Source: Cordylochernes scorpioides (Eukaryota; Arthropoda; Arachnida; Pseudoscorpiones; Chernetidae). Taken from it: a stretch of 64,000 nucleotides of DNA. Under the pieces are notes generated by a model. That model was not told the origin of the DNA and did no database searches. It saw nothing but the letters and a program-made list of their open reading frames with translations. The stretch is taken from NCBI GenBank assembly GCA_030710605.1, contig CP092874.1, forward strand, positions 22,643,007-22,707,006, read 5' to 3'. Position 1 is the first letter of the stretch. Each line of letters starts with the position of its first letter. Below, in pieces: positions 23,564 to 34,151 of the stretch. Made by a program: the position numbers and the translations under genes.

Positions 23564-24227
23564 AAAATGACAAGAATAAATTATATTTTTAATATGAAAA
23601 ATACCAAAGAAAGTGATTAGAAAATAATTTTTCAAATGATTATTTGTGTAATAATCTTAAAAGTCTTCAAAACTTTATTAATTTTTCCTTTCTGTCTTAA
23701 CATAATTCAATTTATAATTAGCCAATATAATAAATTTTCTATTATAAAGTTTGTATCTATATATTAAATACACTTTGTACCAGAAAGGGGCACCTCTCCC
23801 TTTAAAAGTACATAAAAACAACTATATACTTTATATATTACATCACACAACACAAATATAAAGGGAGCCTCCTTCTGGTACAAGAATCTTCCCACAATGT
23901 TGTAAATTATCTAAAATATAAAGTTGGCCAAAAGATAGGTCATTGAATACAAGGTGTTAGAAGGCCATCCTATGGAACAATTTGGTGGAGTTTCTTATCA
24001 TCTTCCCACCACAATGGGTAGTAAATTGTTGGAAATGCCTGGCTCATCAGTCCACTATTGTATTAGGTTGTTTCTACTACAATTAGACATCATTGAGAGA
24101 CAGTCTCTACACCTTAGTTCCATAATTACCTTTGAACCCAACAACCTGATACAATAGTCTGGTAGAATCTGGATGGGAGGACTTACCACATAATTCTTTC
24201 CTATAAGTTCATATTGCTGTGATAAAA
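23564..24227. other. AT-rich stretch with a small foldback
   Basis: An imperfect inverted repeat runs from 23773 (TTGTACCAGAA, CTCCCTTTAAA) to 23883 (AAAGGGAG, TTCTGGTACAAG). It is about 110 bp long and resembles a small MITE. Nothing coding is recognised. Confidence 0.5.
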
Positions 24228-24320
24228 GTCCTTTTTAGTGGTTAGATTCTTATAGAGCTCATAAATAATTTACATTTGCTTTATATGACTTACTTTGAGA
24301 AAATAAAAATATATTTATTA

Positions 24321-24471
24321 ACACAAGGTAATAAGACCAAATCCAAATAAATAAATAGTGTGTGACATTTTGGTAACAACGCTGTTACCGAAACGTCACA
24401 CACTATTTATTTATTTGGATTTGGTCTTATTACCTTGTGTTTATAATCTACAATCCAAATTGTGCCTCATC
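24321..24471. mobile_element. Foldback hammerhead element (family A) with 13-bp target duplication
   Basis: A 151-bp insertion is absent from the right arm of the duplication. It is flanked by AATATATTTATTA at 24308-24320 and 24472-24484. Its first 120 bp are a near-perfect palindrome (ACACAAGGTAATAAGACC to GGTCTTATTACCTTGTGT). The centre is the GGTAAC-AACGCT-GTTACC hairpin that forms stem II of the family A hammerhead. Each half keeps GAAAC, GTC and ACACAC (the left one mutated), but the CTGAAGA part is lost. Confidence 0.85.
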
Positions 24472-24708
24472 AATATATTTATTAAAATACACATATTATT
24501 AAAATATAAAAAAGGCAACATTCATCAAAAAAATATTTAGTGAATACAACTTTAGAAACTCACTTTCTGGTTTAAATTATATCTGCTAAAAATCAGGGGA
24601 AATTAGAACTATAAATAGTTTCAAAATTGATTTATAGATGGCGGTACTAATCCACGTTTCTCTTTCTGTCTAGATAACTTTCTGTTTTTGCTATTGTGAA
24701 ATTGGATG

Positions 24709-24888
24709 TGTAATATAGTTAATATCGTACTCGGCAACACAGTTGAGTTCGATATAGAATGTAAATAAAAGAACTAACCCTATCTAATACTAACAACAAT
24801 CCTGTAAGTAAATAAATATATCTAATACCCCAATAAATAAATCTTATAATACGTTTGCTAATTATATTACGTAAACAAAGATTTTACA
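24709..24888 (+). repeat. 5' LTR of the Gypsy element
   Basis: 180 bp, TGTAATATAG to GATTTTACA. Followed directly by TGGTGTCAGAAG (24889-24900), the primer binding site. Confidence 0.95.
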
Positions 24889-25033
24889 TGGTGTCAGAAG
24901 TTTAAAATTTAAAATAAATAGAAGTAGCGTATTTCGCTAACCCTAGGTCTAAACTGAAAGGCTTAACAAAAGTTCCAAACTTAAAATTAAGCGAAAATAA
25001 ATAGCTTTGAGGATAATATTTAAATAACTAACC

Positions 25034-26043
25034 ATGGAGGCACCAAAACATTTTGATCCTAATAGAGAAAGGTGGGAAGATTGGCTTCAACAATATTCTT
25101 GGTATGAAACTTCTACGGAGATGAAAAAGAAAGAACCAGAAGTTCAAGTCGCATCGTTCATGACAATAATAGGAAGCGATGCCCAAAAAATTTACCGTAC
25201 ATTTGTACTATCTCCAGAAGAAACTAAAAAAGTTGAAGAAATCAAAAAACGTTTCACCAACTACTTTTGCCAAAAAAGAATTATACCATGGAACGTTATA
25301 ACTTTAATAAATTACAACAAAGCATGGTTGAAACAATTACAGAATTTATCACAAGATTGAGCCTACAAGCATCAAAGTGCAAGTTTGAAAGTTTGAAAGA
25401 TGAACTAATCAAAGACAGGGTTGTTGTTGGTATTCATGATGACCACACAAGAGAAAAACTTCTAAGTGATCCTGATTTGGACCTGGATAAGGCAATACAA
25501 ATATGTATGGCTGCAGAAAGGACAAACAAAGAAATAAAGGTCATGCAACAGCGTTCGGATCAAGAAGTATCAGTCATTAAAAAGAACTTCAGGCCAAAAA
25601 AGAATGTAACAATGGAAGAAGTTCCAAAATTAATAGACAATTGCAAAAAATGTGGCGGCACACATCCAATTAGAAGATGTCCCGCATATGGAAAAATTTG
25701 CAAAAAATGTAAAAAAGCAAATCATTTTGCAAAATGTTGCAGATCAAATTTCAGGTATAAAAAGAAAATCAATACCTTAGAAGAAGAAGGAACAGAAAAT
25801 GATGAATTTAGTCTTCAAATTAATTCATTGTCGGAATTCACTAGTGAACCAATGGAAAAAATCCAAATAAACAACACTGAACCTTTCAAAATAAAATTGG
25901 ACACTGGAGCTCAGTGCAATGTCTTGCCTTGGAACATTTTCAAGAAAATAAATTCAAAACTTAACAGAAGTTCAGTGAAAAGTTTAAATCATTCTCAGGC
26001 CACAGAATTAAGGTGGAAGGAGAAATTATTGCCTCATGCATAA
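25034..26043 (+). pseudogene. Gypsy gag and protease
   Basis: Starts at ATG 25034 (MEAPKHFDPNRERWEDWL), the typical Mag-clade gag opening. A frameshift in the A-rich run near 25270 moves to the second frame. Two CCHC-like knuckles follow: CKKCGGTHPIRRC and CKKCKKANHFAKCC. The aspartic protease motif is KIKLDTGAQCNVLP (about 25890-25935). Another frameshift near 25990 joins to the pol frame at 26013. The upstream gap from 24901 is untranslated leader. Confidence 0.92.
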
Positions 26044-27251
26044 TAAACAACATCAAGGCAGACATTAAGTTCATTGTCACCAAAACAGGGACCACACCAA
26101 TACTGGGCAGTGAATCTTGCTTTATGCTAGGACTACTCACGAGAATAAATGAAATAAAACCAGTAGAACAAGAGTTTCACCAGCTGTTCAACGGAGATGG
26201 TTGCTTAAAGAATTTTGAATACAGAGCAGAATTTACAAAAGGGGACCACAAGTTGGAAATATAACCACCCAGGAGAATACCCCTTAAAATAAAAGATGAG
26301 GTCAAGAAACAACTAGACTTAATGGAGAAAAGTAAGGTGATAAAAAGAATGGAAGAACCGACACCTGTCTCAAGCCACATGGTGGTAGTGAAACAAGGCG
26401 GGAAATATAGAATTTGCATTGATCCATCAGATTTAAACAAGATCCTGCTAAGAAGACACTACCCACTAAGAATGATAGAGGACATAGCTTCCAATATCAA
26501 AAATTCAAAATACTTCACAAAGCTTGACTTCTTAAAAGGCTTTTGGCAATTGAAGGTCGCTGCGGAAACACAACCTTACATGACCTTCAGCACACCTTGG
26601 GGGCGTTATGCTTTCCTTAGAGTCCCATTTGGAATTAAAACTGCCCCGGAGATTTTCCAGAATACCATATCCAAGATTGTAGAGAATATACCTGGTGTAG
26701 AAAACTCAATGGACGACATACTCATCCATGCTGAAGACATCCAAACACTGAGAGAAAGAACTAAAATAGTCATGACTACTCTTCAGGAAGCTGGAGCAAG
26801 ACTCAATAAGGACAAGTGTGAATTTGAAAAAACAAAAATGAAGTTCTTGGGACATATCTTCACCAGTGATGGAATAAAAACAGATGAAGAAAAAGTCAAA
26901 GCCATTGACAATATCAAGTCACCATCAAACAAAAAAGAACTACAAAGACTTTTGGGAATGGCTCAATACTTACATAAATTCATCCCAAATCTCTCAGAGA
27001 TAACATACAGAATGAGATTGCTTCTGAAGAAAAACACAGAATGGCAATGGGACAGCTTGAGGGACAAGGATATGGAAAGAATAAAAGACTTATTAAAACA
27101 AGCGCCAACCCTAAAGTATTATGATCCTAACAAAGATGTGGTACTTACGGTCGATGCAAGCCAACATGCCATTGGAGCAGTCTTGCTCCAAGAAGATCGA
27201 CCAATTGCGTATGCTTCTTCTGCATTAAATGGTGCCTCAACCCTCAAATAG
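26013..27251 (+). pseudogene. Gypsy reverse transcriptase and start of RNase H
   Basis: Continues protease (TPILGSESCFMLGLL), has a stop near 26262, then RT. Visible motifs are KYRICIDPSDLNK, FTKLDFLKGFWQL, FGIKTAPEIFQ and the catalytic box, which reads SMDD where Tyr is usual before x-D-D. KFLGHIFTSDGI and FIPNLSEI follow. RNase H starts at LTVDASQHAIGAVLL (first catalytic Asp). A stop at 27249-27251 with a frameshift ends this frame; the RNase H text (ALAIKFGCKKFHTYIYG) continues in another frame. Confidence 0.93.
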
Positions 27252-27254
27252 AAA

Positions 27255-28873
27255 AAGAAGCTCTGGCAATTAAATTTGGTTGTAAGAAATTCCATACCTA
27301 TATATATGGTAAATCTCTTTTAATAGAAACAGACCATCGACCGTTAGAATCCATTTACAAAAAACCAATGGATAAAATGCCACCAAGACTTCAAAAAATA
27401 TTCATGGAAATTAATCAATATGGACCAAATATTAAATACAAGAGTGGAAAGGAGCTCTTGATTGCAGACTTACTGAGTCGAGATTGCAAATCATATGAGA
27501 TTCTAGAAGAAAATCCAATAGAAATCCTTTTAATTACTGCATTTGACAATAGATCAACAACCAACATCATGAAAGCTACAAAGGAAGATGCAGAATTACA
27601 AGAACTAAAAGAAACAATAATCCAAGGATGGCCAGACCAAAAGTCACTAGTTCCTCTATCTTGCAAAAGATATTGGAATATAAAAGATGAACTTTCCATT
27701 CATGAAGACCTAGTTCTGAGGGGAACCAAAATAATAATACCAGAATCAATCAAAAAACAAGTTCTCAAACAGATACATGAAGGCCACCTAGGCATTACTG
27801 GTTGTACCAAAAGAGCCAAAGACTCCATTTATTGGGCAGGAATGTCCAAAGATATCTCTGACATGGTAGAAAATTGCAAGACATGCATAGCTACACAAAG
27901 AGACAAACAAAAACAACCCCTAATGCTAAAAGAAATTCCTGAGCTCCCATGGGAAATTGTCGCATCAGATATCTTTCAATTTGAAGGGAATGAATACATT
28001 GTGATTATAGACAGTTATTCTGGATTCATAAACTTTGAACCTATTAACACCATAAATTCAAAAGATACCATTGGATTTCTCAAAAGAAACTTTAGCATAC
28101 ATGGAATTCCTAAAGTTCTGGAGACAGATAATGTAAGAAATTATGCTTCAAGAGAGTTTAATGAATTCAGCAACAAATGGAAGTTTAATCACAAGACTTC
28201 AAGTCCACATTACCCTAAATCAAATGGACTGGCTGAAAGAGCTGTGCAAATAGCAAAGAACATTCTTAGAAAATGCAAACAAAGTGGAAATGATATCCAG
28301 ATTGCATTACTCAACTATAGAAATACTCCAAGAGAAGACATGGGATCACCAGCACAAAGACTACTTTCAAGAAGAACAAAGACAATCTTGCCAATCAGCA
28401 AAGAATTGTTGAGACCTTGCATCCAAAAAGATGTGACTTTAAAGGTAAGAAGATCCAGAAACAAGCAGAAATTCTACTAGGACAAAGGATCAAGAGACGA
28501 ACCAACTTTCAAGATCGGACAAGAAGTTTATCTAAGAGAAAACAGAAGAAACTGGAAACCAGCCACAATAGTTCGAGAAGATGGTCCAAGGTCCTATACA
28601 GTCCAGAACAACAAAGGACTCTACAGAAGAAACCAATCACATATTACAACTAATCAATCCCAAAGAGACCATGGAAGCATCCTTGAGCAAGAACCCAGTG
28701 GAAGTGCTTGTTCAACTATGGAGCAAGATCAAGAAACTCAGCCTAAAGGTTCTGACAGGATGGAGCTGCAGTCGGAAACTGATAATCCAGCTGGAGAGGA
28801 GGAGACCAGAGAGGTGCGGAAGTTCACAAGGAGAGGTCGCCAGGTGAAGCCACCAAAAAGAATGGATTCATAA
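27255..28873 (+). pseudogene. Gypsy RNase H end and integrase
   Basis: RNase H ends with IETDHRPLESIYKKP and ADLLSRDC. Integrase has the zinc-binding HEGHLGITGC and CKTC residues, then the triad in ASDIF, ETDN and NGLAERAVQ. An in-frame TAG at 28478-28480 interrupts, after which the frame stays open to a stop at 28871-28873. The tail includes FKIGQEVYLRENRRNWKPA and ends in a basic RRGRQVKPPKRMDS, typical of this clade. Without the TAG the integrase C terminus would be complete. Confidence 0.93.
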
Positions 28874-28884
28874 AAAAGGAGAGA

Positions 28885-29064
28885 TGTAATATAGTTAATA
28901 TCGTACTCGGCAACACAGTTGAGTTCGATTTAGAATGTAAATAAAAGAACTAACGCTATCTAATACTAACAACAATCCTGTAAGTAAATAAATATATCTA
29001 ATACCCCAATAAATAAATCTTATAATATGTTTGCTAATTATATTACGTAAACAAAGATTTTACA
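28885..29064 (+). repeat. 3' LTR of the Gypsy element
   Basis: 180 bp, preceded by a polypurine tract AAAAAAGGAGAGA. It differs from the 5' LTR at three positions. Confidence 0.95.
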
Positions 29065-30464
29065 GGATGAAACAAGTAAGTTTTTTTCTTTGAAGTTATT
29101 TTATAAAATTCTTCGAAATTTTTCTTTAAATCTTGATTAGGTGTTTTCTAAACATGCTAAAAAAAAACCTAAAGAAAGTCTATTTATTTATTATGTTAAT
29201 ATATATATATATATATATTATAAAAATAAAATTTTAAATTTTATGTGTGAAGTTTGTAAAATAATTATTCACTAGTTTTAAAGATTGCTTGATATACCAT
29301 TGACCCTTTTTTTGCTACCATAAATTCCAGCCATATCATTTCTAGTTAAATACACAAAGATTTCTAACAAATTTTGAACATTAAATTGGATATATATTAT
29401 TAAGCTTTAATAAAATATTAAATTTCAATATAAAATTGTGCAACAAATTGAGGAACACTACCGACTTTTAAACAAAGTAACATAAACATTAATTTATAAA
29501 TAGTTACAAAATGTGATGATAGCTGGCGATAGGTGTTTGCGTGCTGCGGAAACTACGTTATAATTATTTTACTTTTGGTTTGCCATCAAGTACATTTAGG
29601 TAAGATATTAGTTTTTATATTTATATATATTTTCCCCGTTTTATAATTTTTAGCTTTTTTAAAATTGAATTTTTGTTTCAATAATTTTAACTACAAAATT
29701 ATCGTGTATATTTTGAATAAAATTTTCCTTGTTATAATAAAACCCTATGGCGAGTAACTAAAACGATTTTATCATAGAAAGTTTGACAATAAATTTTTAA
29801 CTTTAGAAAATTAAAAAGAGCATTTTATTTATTTGTGATATTAAGCTAATTATAAATAGAATAAGTGTAATAAATTATTTTAAACAATATAACCTAATTA
29901 AATGTGTTAACATTATATCTTTGTACTTAAATATTGAAACATTTAATTAACAGAAAATAATTTTAACCTCTTTGGGAGTGTGGCTTACTTTGGGTTATTT
30001 TCTTACAATGTCCTTTTATTTTGCCATTTAACATAGTGGATAAAATTGCCTTAGTAAATTTTGGAACAAAGGAAAAATTACAAATACTATTTTGGAATAG
30101 GTGAATAAATTAAACAGGAAGAAAGTGAACAACATTTTAGAATTAAAAAAATGAAGGCATAACATTTTATTTAAAATATCATCTTTTAAAGGAAAATTTA
30201 GTGATTGTTTACCTTCCAGCTAGCACCCTATTTAGTTAATATTCTAGCTGCTCAATCTTCTTAGACATTCATGTTTTTCCTGTATTTTATTTCAAATAAC
30301 AAAATGATACTTTATAAAACAACTCTTTGTTTATTCCAGCTAGTAGCAGCTCCAGTTAGGTTTAAATTGGGTCCAGGATGGACAAAAATTGAAGAAAGTT
30401 GGTGCTGAAATTTACGTCTCATTGAAACTTTTAAGAATGGTGCACATACGCTAATTACAGCTGT

Positions 30465-30960
30465 CGCGTTCCCTATTTTAGACCTACGAGAACGGAGCAT
30501 GTAGGGAGTGACTTAATACATTTTCCTTATTAAAATATGCGAGCATAGCCTTGTGACAACAATGTCAACACCATCCTTGGAATGTATGTTGTGCCTAAAA
30601 AAAAAAATTTCTTTATTATATACAAGTATCACATTTTGACAGCAACCCCCCTACCAATCTTCGAGCTAGAGCGTGATATAGAATGGACAAATATATATGA
30701 ATTAGACAGCTAAGGTTATACTTGAGAAGAGAGGAGTACCCGATAATATATACATATATTGAAAGTGTCGCGTTCCCGATTTTAGACCTACGAGAATGGA
30801 GCATGTAGACAGTGACTTAGTAAAAGTCTTTTATAAAGAAATCTGTAAGTGTAACGTTAGACAACAACTCCCCTACCACTGTCGCGTTCCCTATTTTAGA
30901 CCTACGAGAACGGAGCATGTAGGGAGTGACTTAATAGAAATTTCCTTATTAAAAGCTGAA
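30465..30960. repeat. Three copies of a 65-bp dispersed repeat
   Basis: The unit TGTCGCGTTCCC followed by TTTTAGACCTACGAGAA and GGAGCATGTAG occurs at about 30466, 30768 and 30879. Each copy can form a hairpin joining TTCCCT with AGGGA. Open frames on the minus strand here share residues only because of this repeat. Confidence 0.8.
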
Positions 30961-33900
30961 AGTGTAACATTTTGGTAACTGGGTCTCTACTACAATAGGT
31001 AAAGTGTTTGATATTGAGATAATCAATGTAGAGCTTGGGCATATAAAACTATGATTTAAAGGATGGGAATGGAATATCAGACAACATACAAGACAGGAGG
31101 ATTTAGAGGGATGCAGTTCCAAGTAGAAGTTTCATGTCGGCGAGGGAGGGACCCTCAGGGGAGGCCCCGTTGACGGACTTCTTCCTGGAATGTATGGGGG
31201 GCGTCGGGAATAGCGCGGGAAAAATAACGATGTCTCAAGAATGTGGGGTCCAAACGTCTCAGGGGTATCAACTTACATCCATTCTCCCTCCTCCTTCTTC
31301 TATGAAAGAAACAAAATGGCTGACCCTTCCTCGTTATCACTACTTATCCCTTTAAGATGATCGCCTTCTAACGATTTAGCCACCCACTGGGGACGCTGAG
31401 GGCTATTCCATAGGGGAATTTAAAGTAACTGATCCCTATAATTCTATATATATTAACTGTAAATAGAATCACAATGATAAGGCGTTTATAACCCAAATTA
31501 CACAGGCAATAGTCAAATAATATACCTGATAGCATGCAACTAATACAACAGAATGTATAAGGCGGAACCCGACAGACAAATAATAGATAGGATGGATGGG
31601 CGCACCAGATCCAAAAAAAAAATAGAAATGATAGCAATTAAACGTACAGTTCCTCATATCTGATAAAGTAGTTCTTGTTTCATTAACCATGTTCCATAGC
31701 TAATCCTCTCTAATTTCATAAGTTAAATTATTATATAATAGATTCTCCTTAGTTTAGAAATATGTAAACAGTCTATACTTAGCATATAACAAGATGTTAA
31801 CAGTTCCTTTATGGAAATCCTTTGTAAAGATGTAAATACATTAGATAAATATATATAGTTACTGAAGATCCACTGCCATAGCGTTATTCTATAAAGGATC
31901 ACCATATCCGAAAGCTTGAGCCTTATTAAGCGGGAAAGAAAAACGATACGCAATCTCAAAGTTTATTACTTCTCACAGAGATTTCGCAGAGATTAAGATA
32001 TTGAAGTCAATTTGCCATATGGATATATATATATATGGAATTGACCTCTCTTGTAAAGATTATACTAAAGTCCTACAGAAATAAACTATAAAGGCAACTA
32101 AACTATGTACTTAATAATGGTCGGTCCTCCCAAAAGAGAAATCCAGACGCTGGGACGGGTAGGACTCAGGTCAGTGTCACACCCAAAATTTTAGTGTCAC
32201 GCTCCTTGAGATCACAGAACGACCCTGGGGGATCTCAGATAAAGATGAACATGTTATTACACACAAAAGAAAAGAACTAAAATATCCTGAATATAGAATA
32301 CTTAATTAACACTCCTGTTGAAGTATAACAAGTGGAAATCAATATTTTAGACCAAATATGATGAAGTACCCGATTCAGACTCCATTGGTGGAAAATCTGA
32401 CCGCACATGCAGGTATACATTAATCCTAATTTTTATAATAAAGATTCAACAAGATGCGATAAGTATGTTACCATCTGGATATATGGGAAGAACTCTATTT
32501 ATGAAGATTACACCAAAAAAAAAAAATCTAATAAATAAAGGACAAGCAAACTACAGACTTATACTATTGACATTAATAATCATAATGTATCCAAGACAAA
32601 GGTCTTCAATTGAAATTATAAGGAGAACAACCCAATGAGTTTAAGACAACATGGGCCATATTAACCCCTTTAAATCAACGAACAATACTATGAAAGCCAA
32701 TGATGGAGCGCACTGAAACACAGACATCCACTACAGTGTACATGGCCAGCAATTTATGGGAGACTTGATTATTAACAACATTCTCTTCAAATAGGTAAGA
32801 ATCATACTATATCTTGATCAGACAATGGGGAAAGGCAGATTCTTCACATGAGGATACAAGTATTTATTAAAACCTAACAGATATATATATATATATACCC
32901 TCAAAACAACCATGATAAAGTCGTGTTTTGCAACTGTTGCCGTGTCAGCATGCCACAGCAAATACACAGTACGCAACTCTATTACATCAGAGTTGGTAGT
33001 TCACACTAAATGGGATTTTATGAGGTGGGGGTGGTACCATAAAACACAAGAATGAACAATGTACTAGATAATTTATTTAATTAGGCGAGATTTAGGGACA
33101 TTTATACTAGCGAGACATTCTATATACATAATGATTTAGGTAGAGGTGACTTAAGGATACTATTTCCTCTCTATAGATTGGAGAACATAGATCTCCATCC
33201 CTTCTAACGGGACAAGACACGAAAATACAAACATTCTATCTTGTATTTAAAGCCCCTTTAGGGCCCATCCTGGATCTAAATAGATCTGTTTCTAATTGAA
33301 AACTATGAAAGGGAGTTGGGCCATAATGGCGTGCTTACCTTCTCTCGGGAAAGCGGCGGCACGGACTGGTCTCCTCTACGTCTCGGGGTCGACTGGATAA
33401 ATTCTCTCCTGTCACTGAGCGGCTCTGTCTGTCTGATCCCTTTTCTAGTCAAAAACGGGCCCTTTTATCCTAGCCTTTCTTCATTTCCATTCGTTGATCA
33501 TGCCAAAGTTATTATTGGCTGGCATTTTGATTCGTCAGGAGCAAACACCCACGTGATCGATGGGCATCTCCATTCGTCGGAAGAAAACACGCACGTCCCC
33601 CCATGACCACGCCCCCAATTTCCCGTGTTGCCGCGCGAGAAAGAAATCGTATATTGGATAAAACAAATTAATCCCTAAAATTAATTCCTTTGGGAATTAA
33701 TTAATATATATATATATTTTGATTATATTAAAATATATATATATATATCCCGAGTATATAAAATTATTAATTTATATGTTTAAATGACACATTGTTTTCC
33801 TTAGGTCACCTACTACCAAAAAAAAAAAAAAAGAAATGAGGGGAATATATGCACATATGGTACAGTAATATATGTACACATGGTACAGCAGTTCTCAGCA

Positions 33901-34130
33901 CGGATGTCTCTGGATGTCACCCGTGTCTTCACGTGTCTGCCCTTTGCACATCCTTCCAAGAGAGGCCCTGCGTCAGGGAAGGGGGCCTTTAGAGCATCAT
34001 CGGCCATCGTTGGGAGTTCTCCATCTAGGCAACAAACACTTCGGCGAGACACTGCGTATATATATATGTTTATATGATGTAAATGAATGTTTACATCTTT
34101 GTTGGGTTTTGTTTAATGAAAAAAACTGAC
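30961..34130. other. Unassigned stretch, probably decayed retroelement
   Basis: About 3.2 kb with no recognisable protein. Two GC-richer patches (31130-31400 and 33300-33650) stand out from the AT-rich background, and AT microsatellites lie near 32023 and 33700-33755. The patches may be old LTR or untranslated sequence of the element whose integrase tail is at 37581-37994, but this is not shown. Confidence 0.4.
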
Positions 34131-34136
34131 CCAACA

Positions 34137-34151
34137 ATTCCTCCCCCACCA
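34137..34151 (-). other. Possible polypurine tract and LTR border
   Basis: The minus strand reads GGTGGGGGAGGAAT and then TGTTGGGTCAG. This is the layout of a polypurine tract followed by a 3' LTR, which would extend to lower coordinates from 34136. It has the same orientation as the integrase fragment at 37581-37994. No second LTR was found. Confidence 0.4.

Larger units (their letters stand above)
24709..29064 (+). mobile_element. Mag-like Ty3/Gypsy retrotransposon
   Basis: A 4,356-bp element with two 180-bp LTRs that differ at three positions, by eye. A 5-bp target duplication GGATG sits at 24704-24708 and 29065-29069. The empty site is preserved in the other arm of the inverted duplication (near 43163-43170), confirming the borders. 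The protein order gag, protease, RT, RNase H, integrase is that of Ty3/Gypsy. Several frameshifts and stops show that this copy is inactive despite its youth. Confidence 0.96.
24228..30352. repeat. Left arm of a large inverted duplication
   Basis: After removing two insertions (24321-24471 plus its target copy, and 24709-29064), about 1.6 kb matches the reverse complement of 40941-43470. Matching anchors include TTTTTAGTGGTTAGATTC, CGTTTCTCTTTCTGTCTAG, TTTGCGTGCTGCGGAAACTA and AACAACTCTTTGTTTATTCC. No protein frame is conserved. The stretch contains exon-like punctuation (CTGTCTAG followed 42 bp later by GTAAGT), but I cannot assign a gene. Confidence 0.9.

Noticed and set aside
30312-30804. 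Two minus-strand frames with the shared start SRRSKIGNAT
   Set aside because: The similarity comes from a 65-bp non-coding direct repeat, not from a gene family.
33813-34136. Full 3' LTR left of the polypurine-like tract
   Set aside because: No second copy was found to define it; only the possible border is reported.
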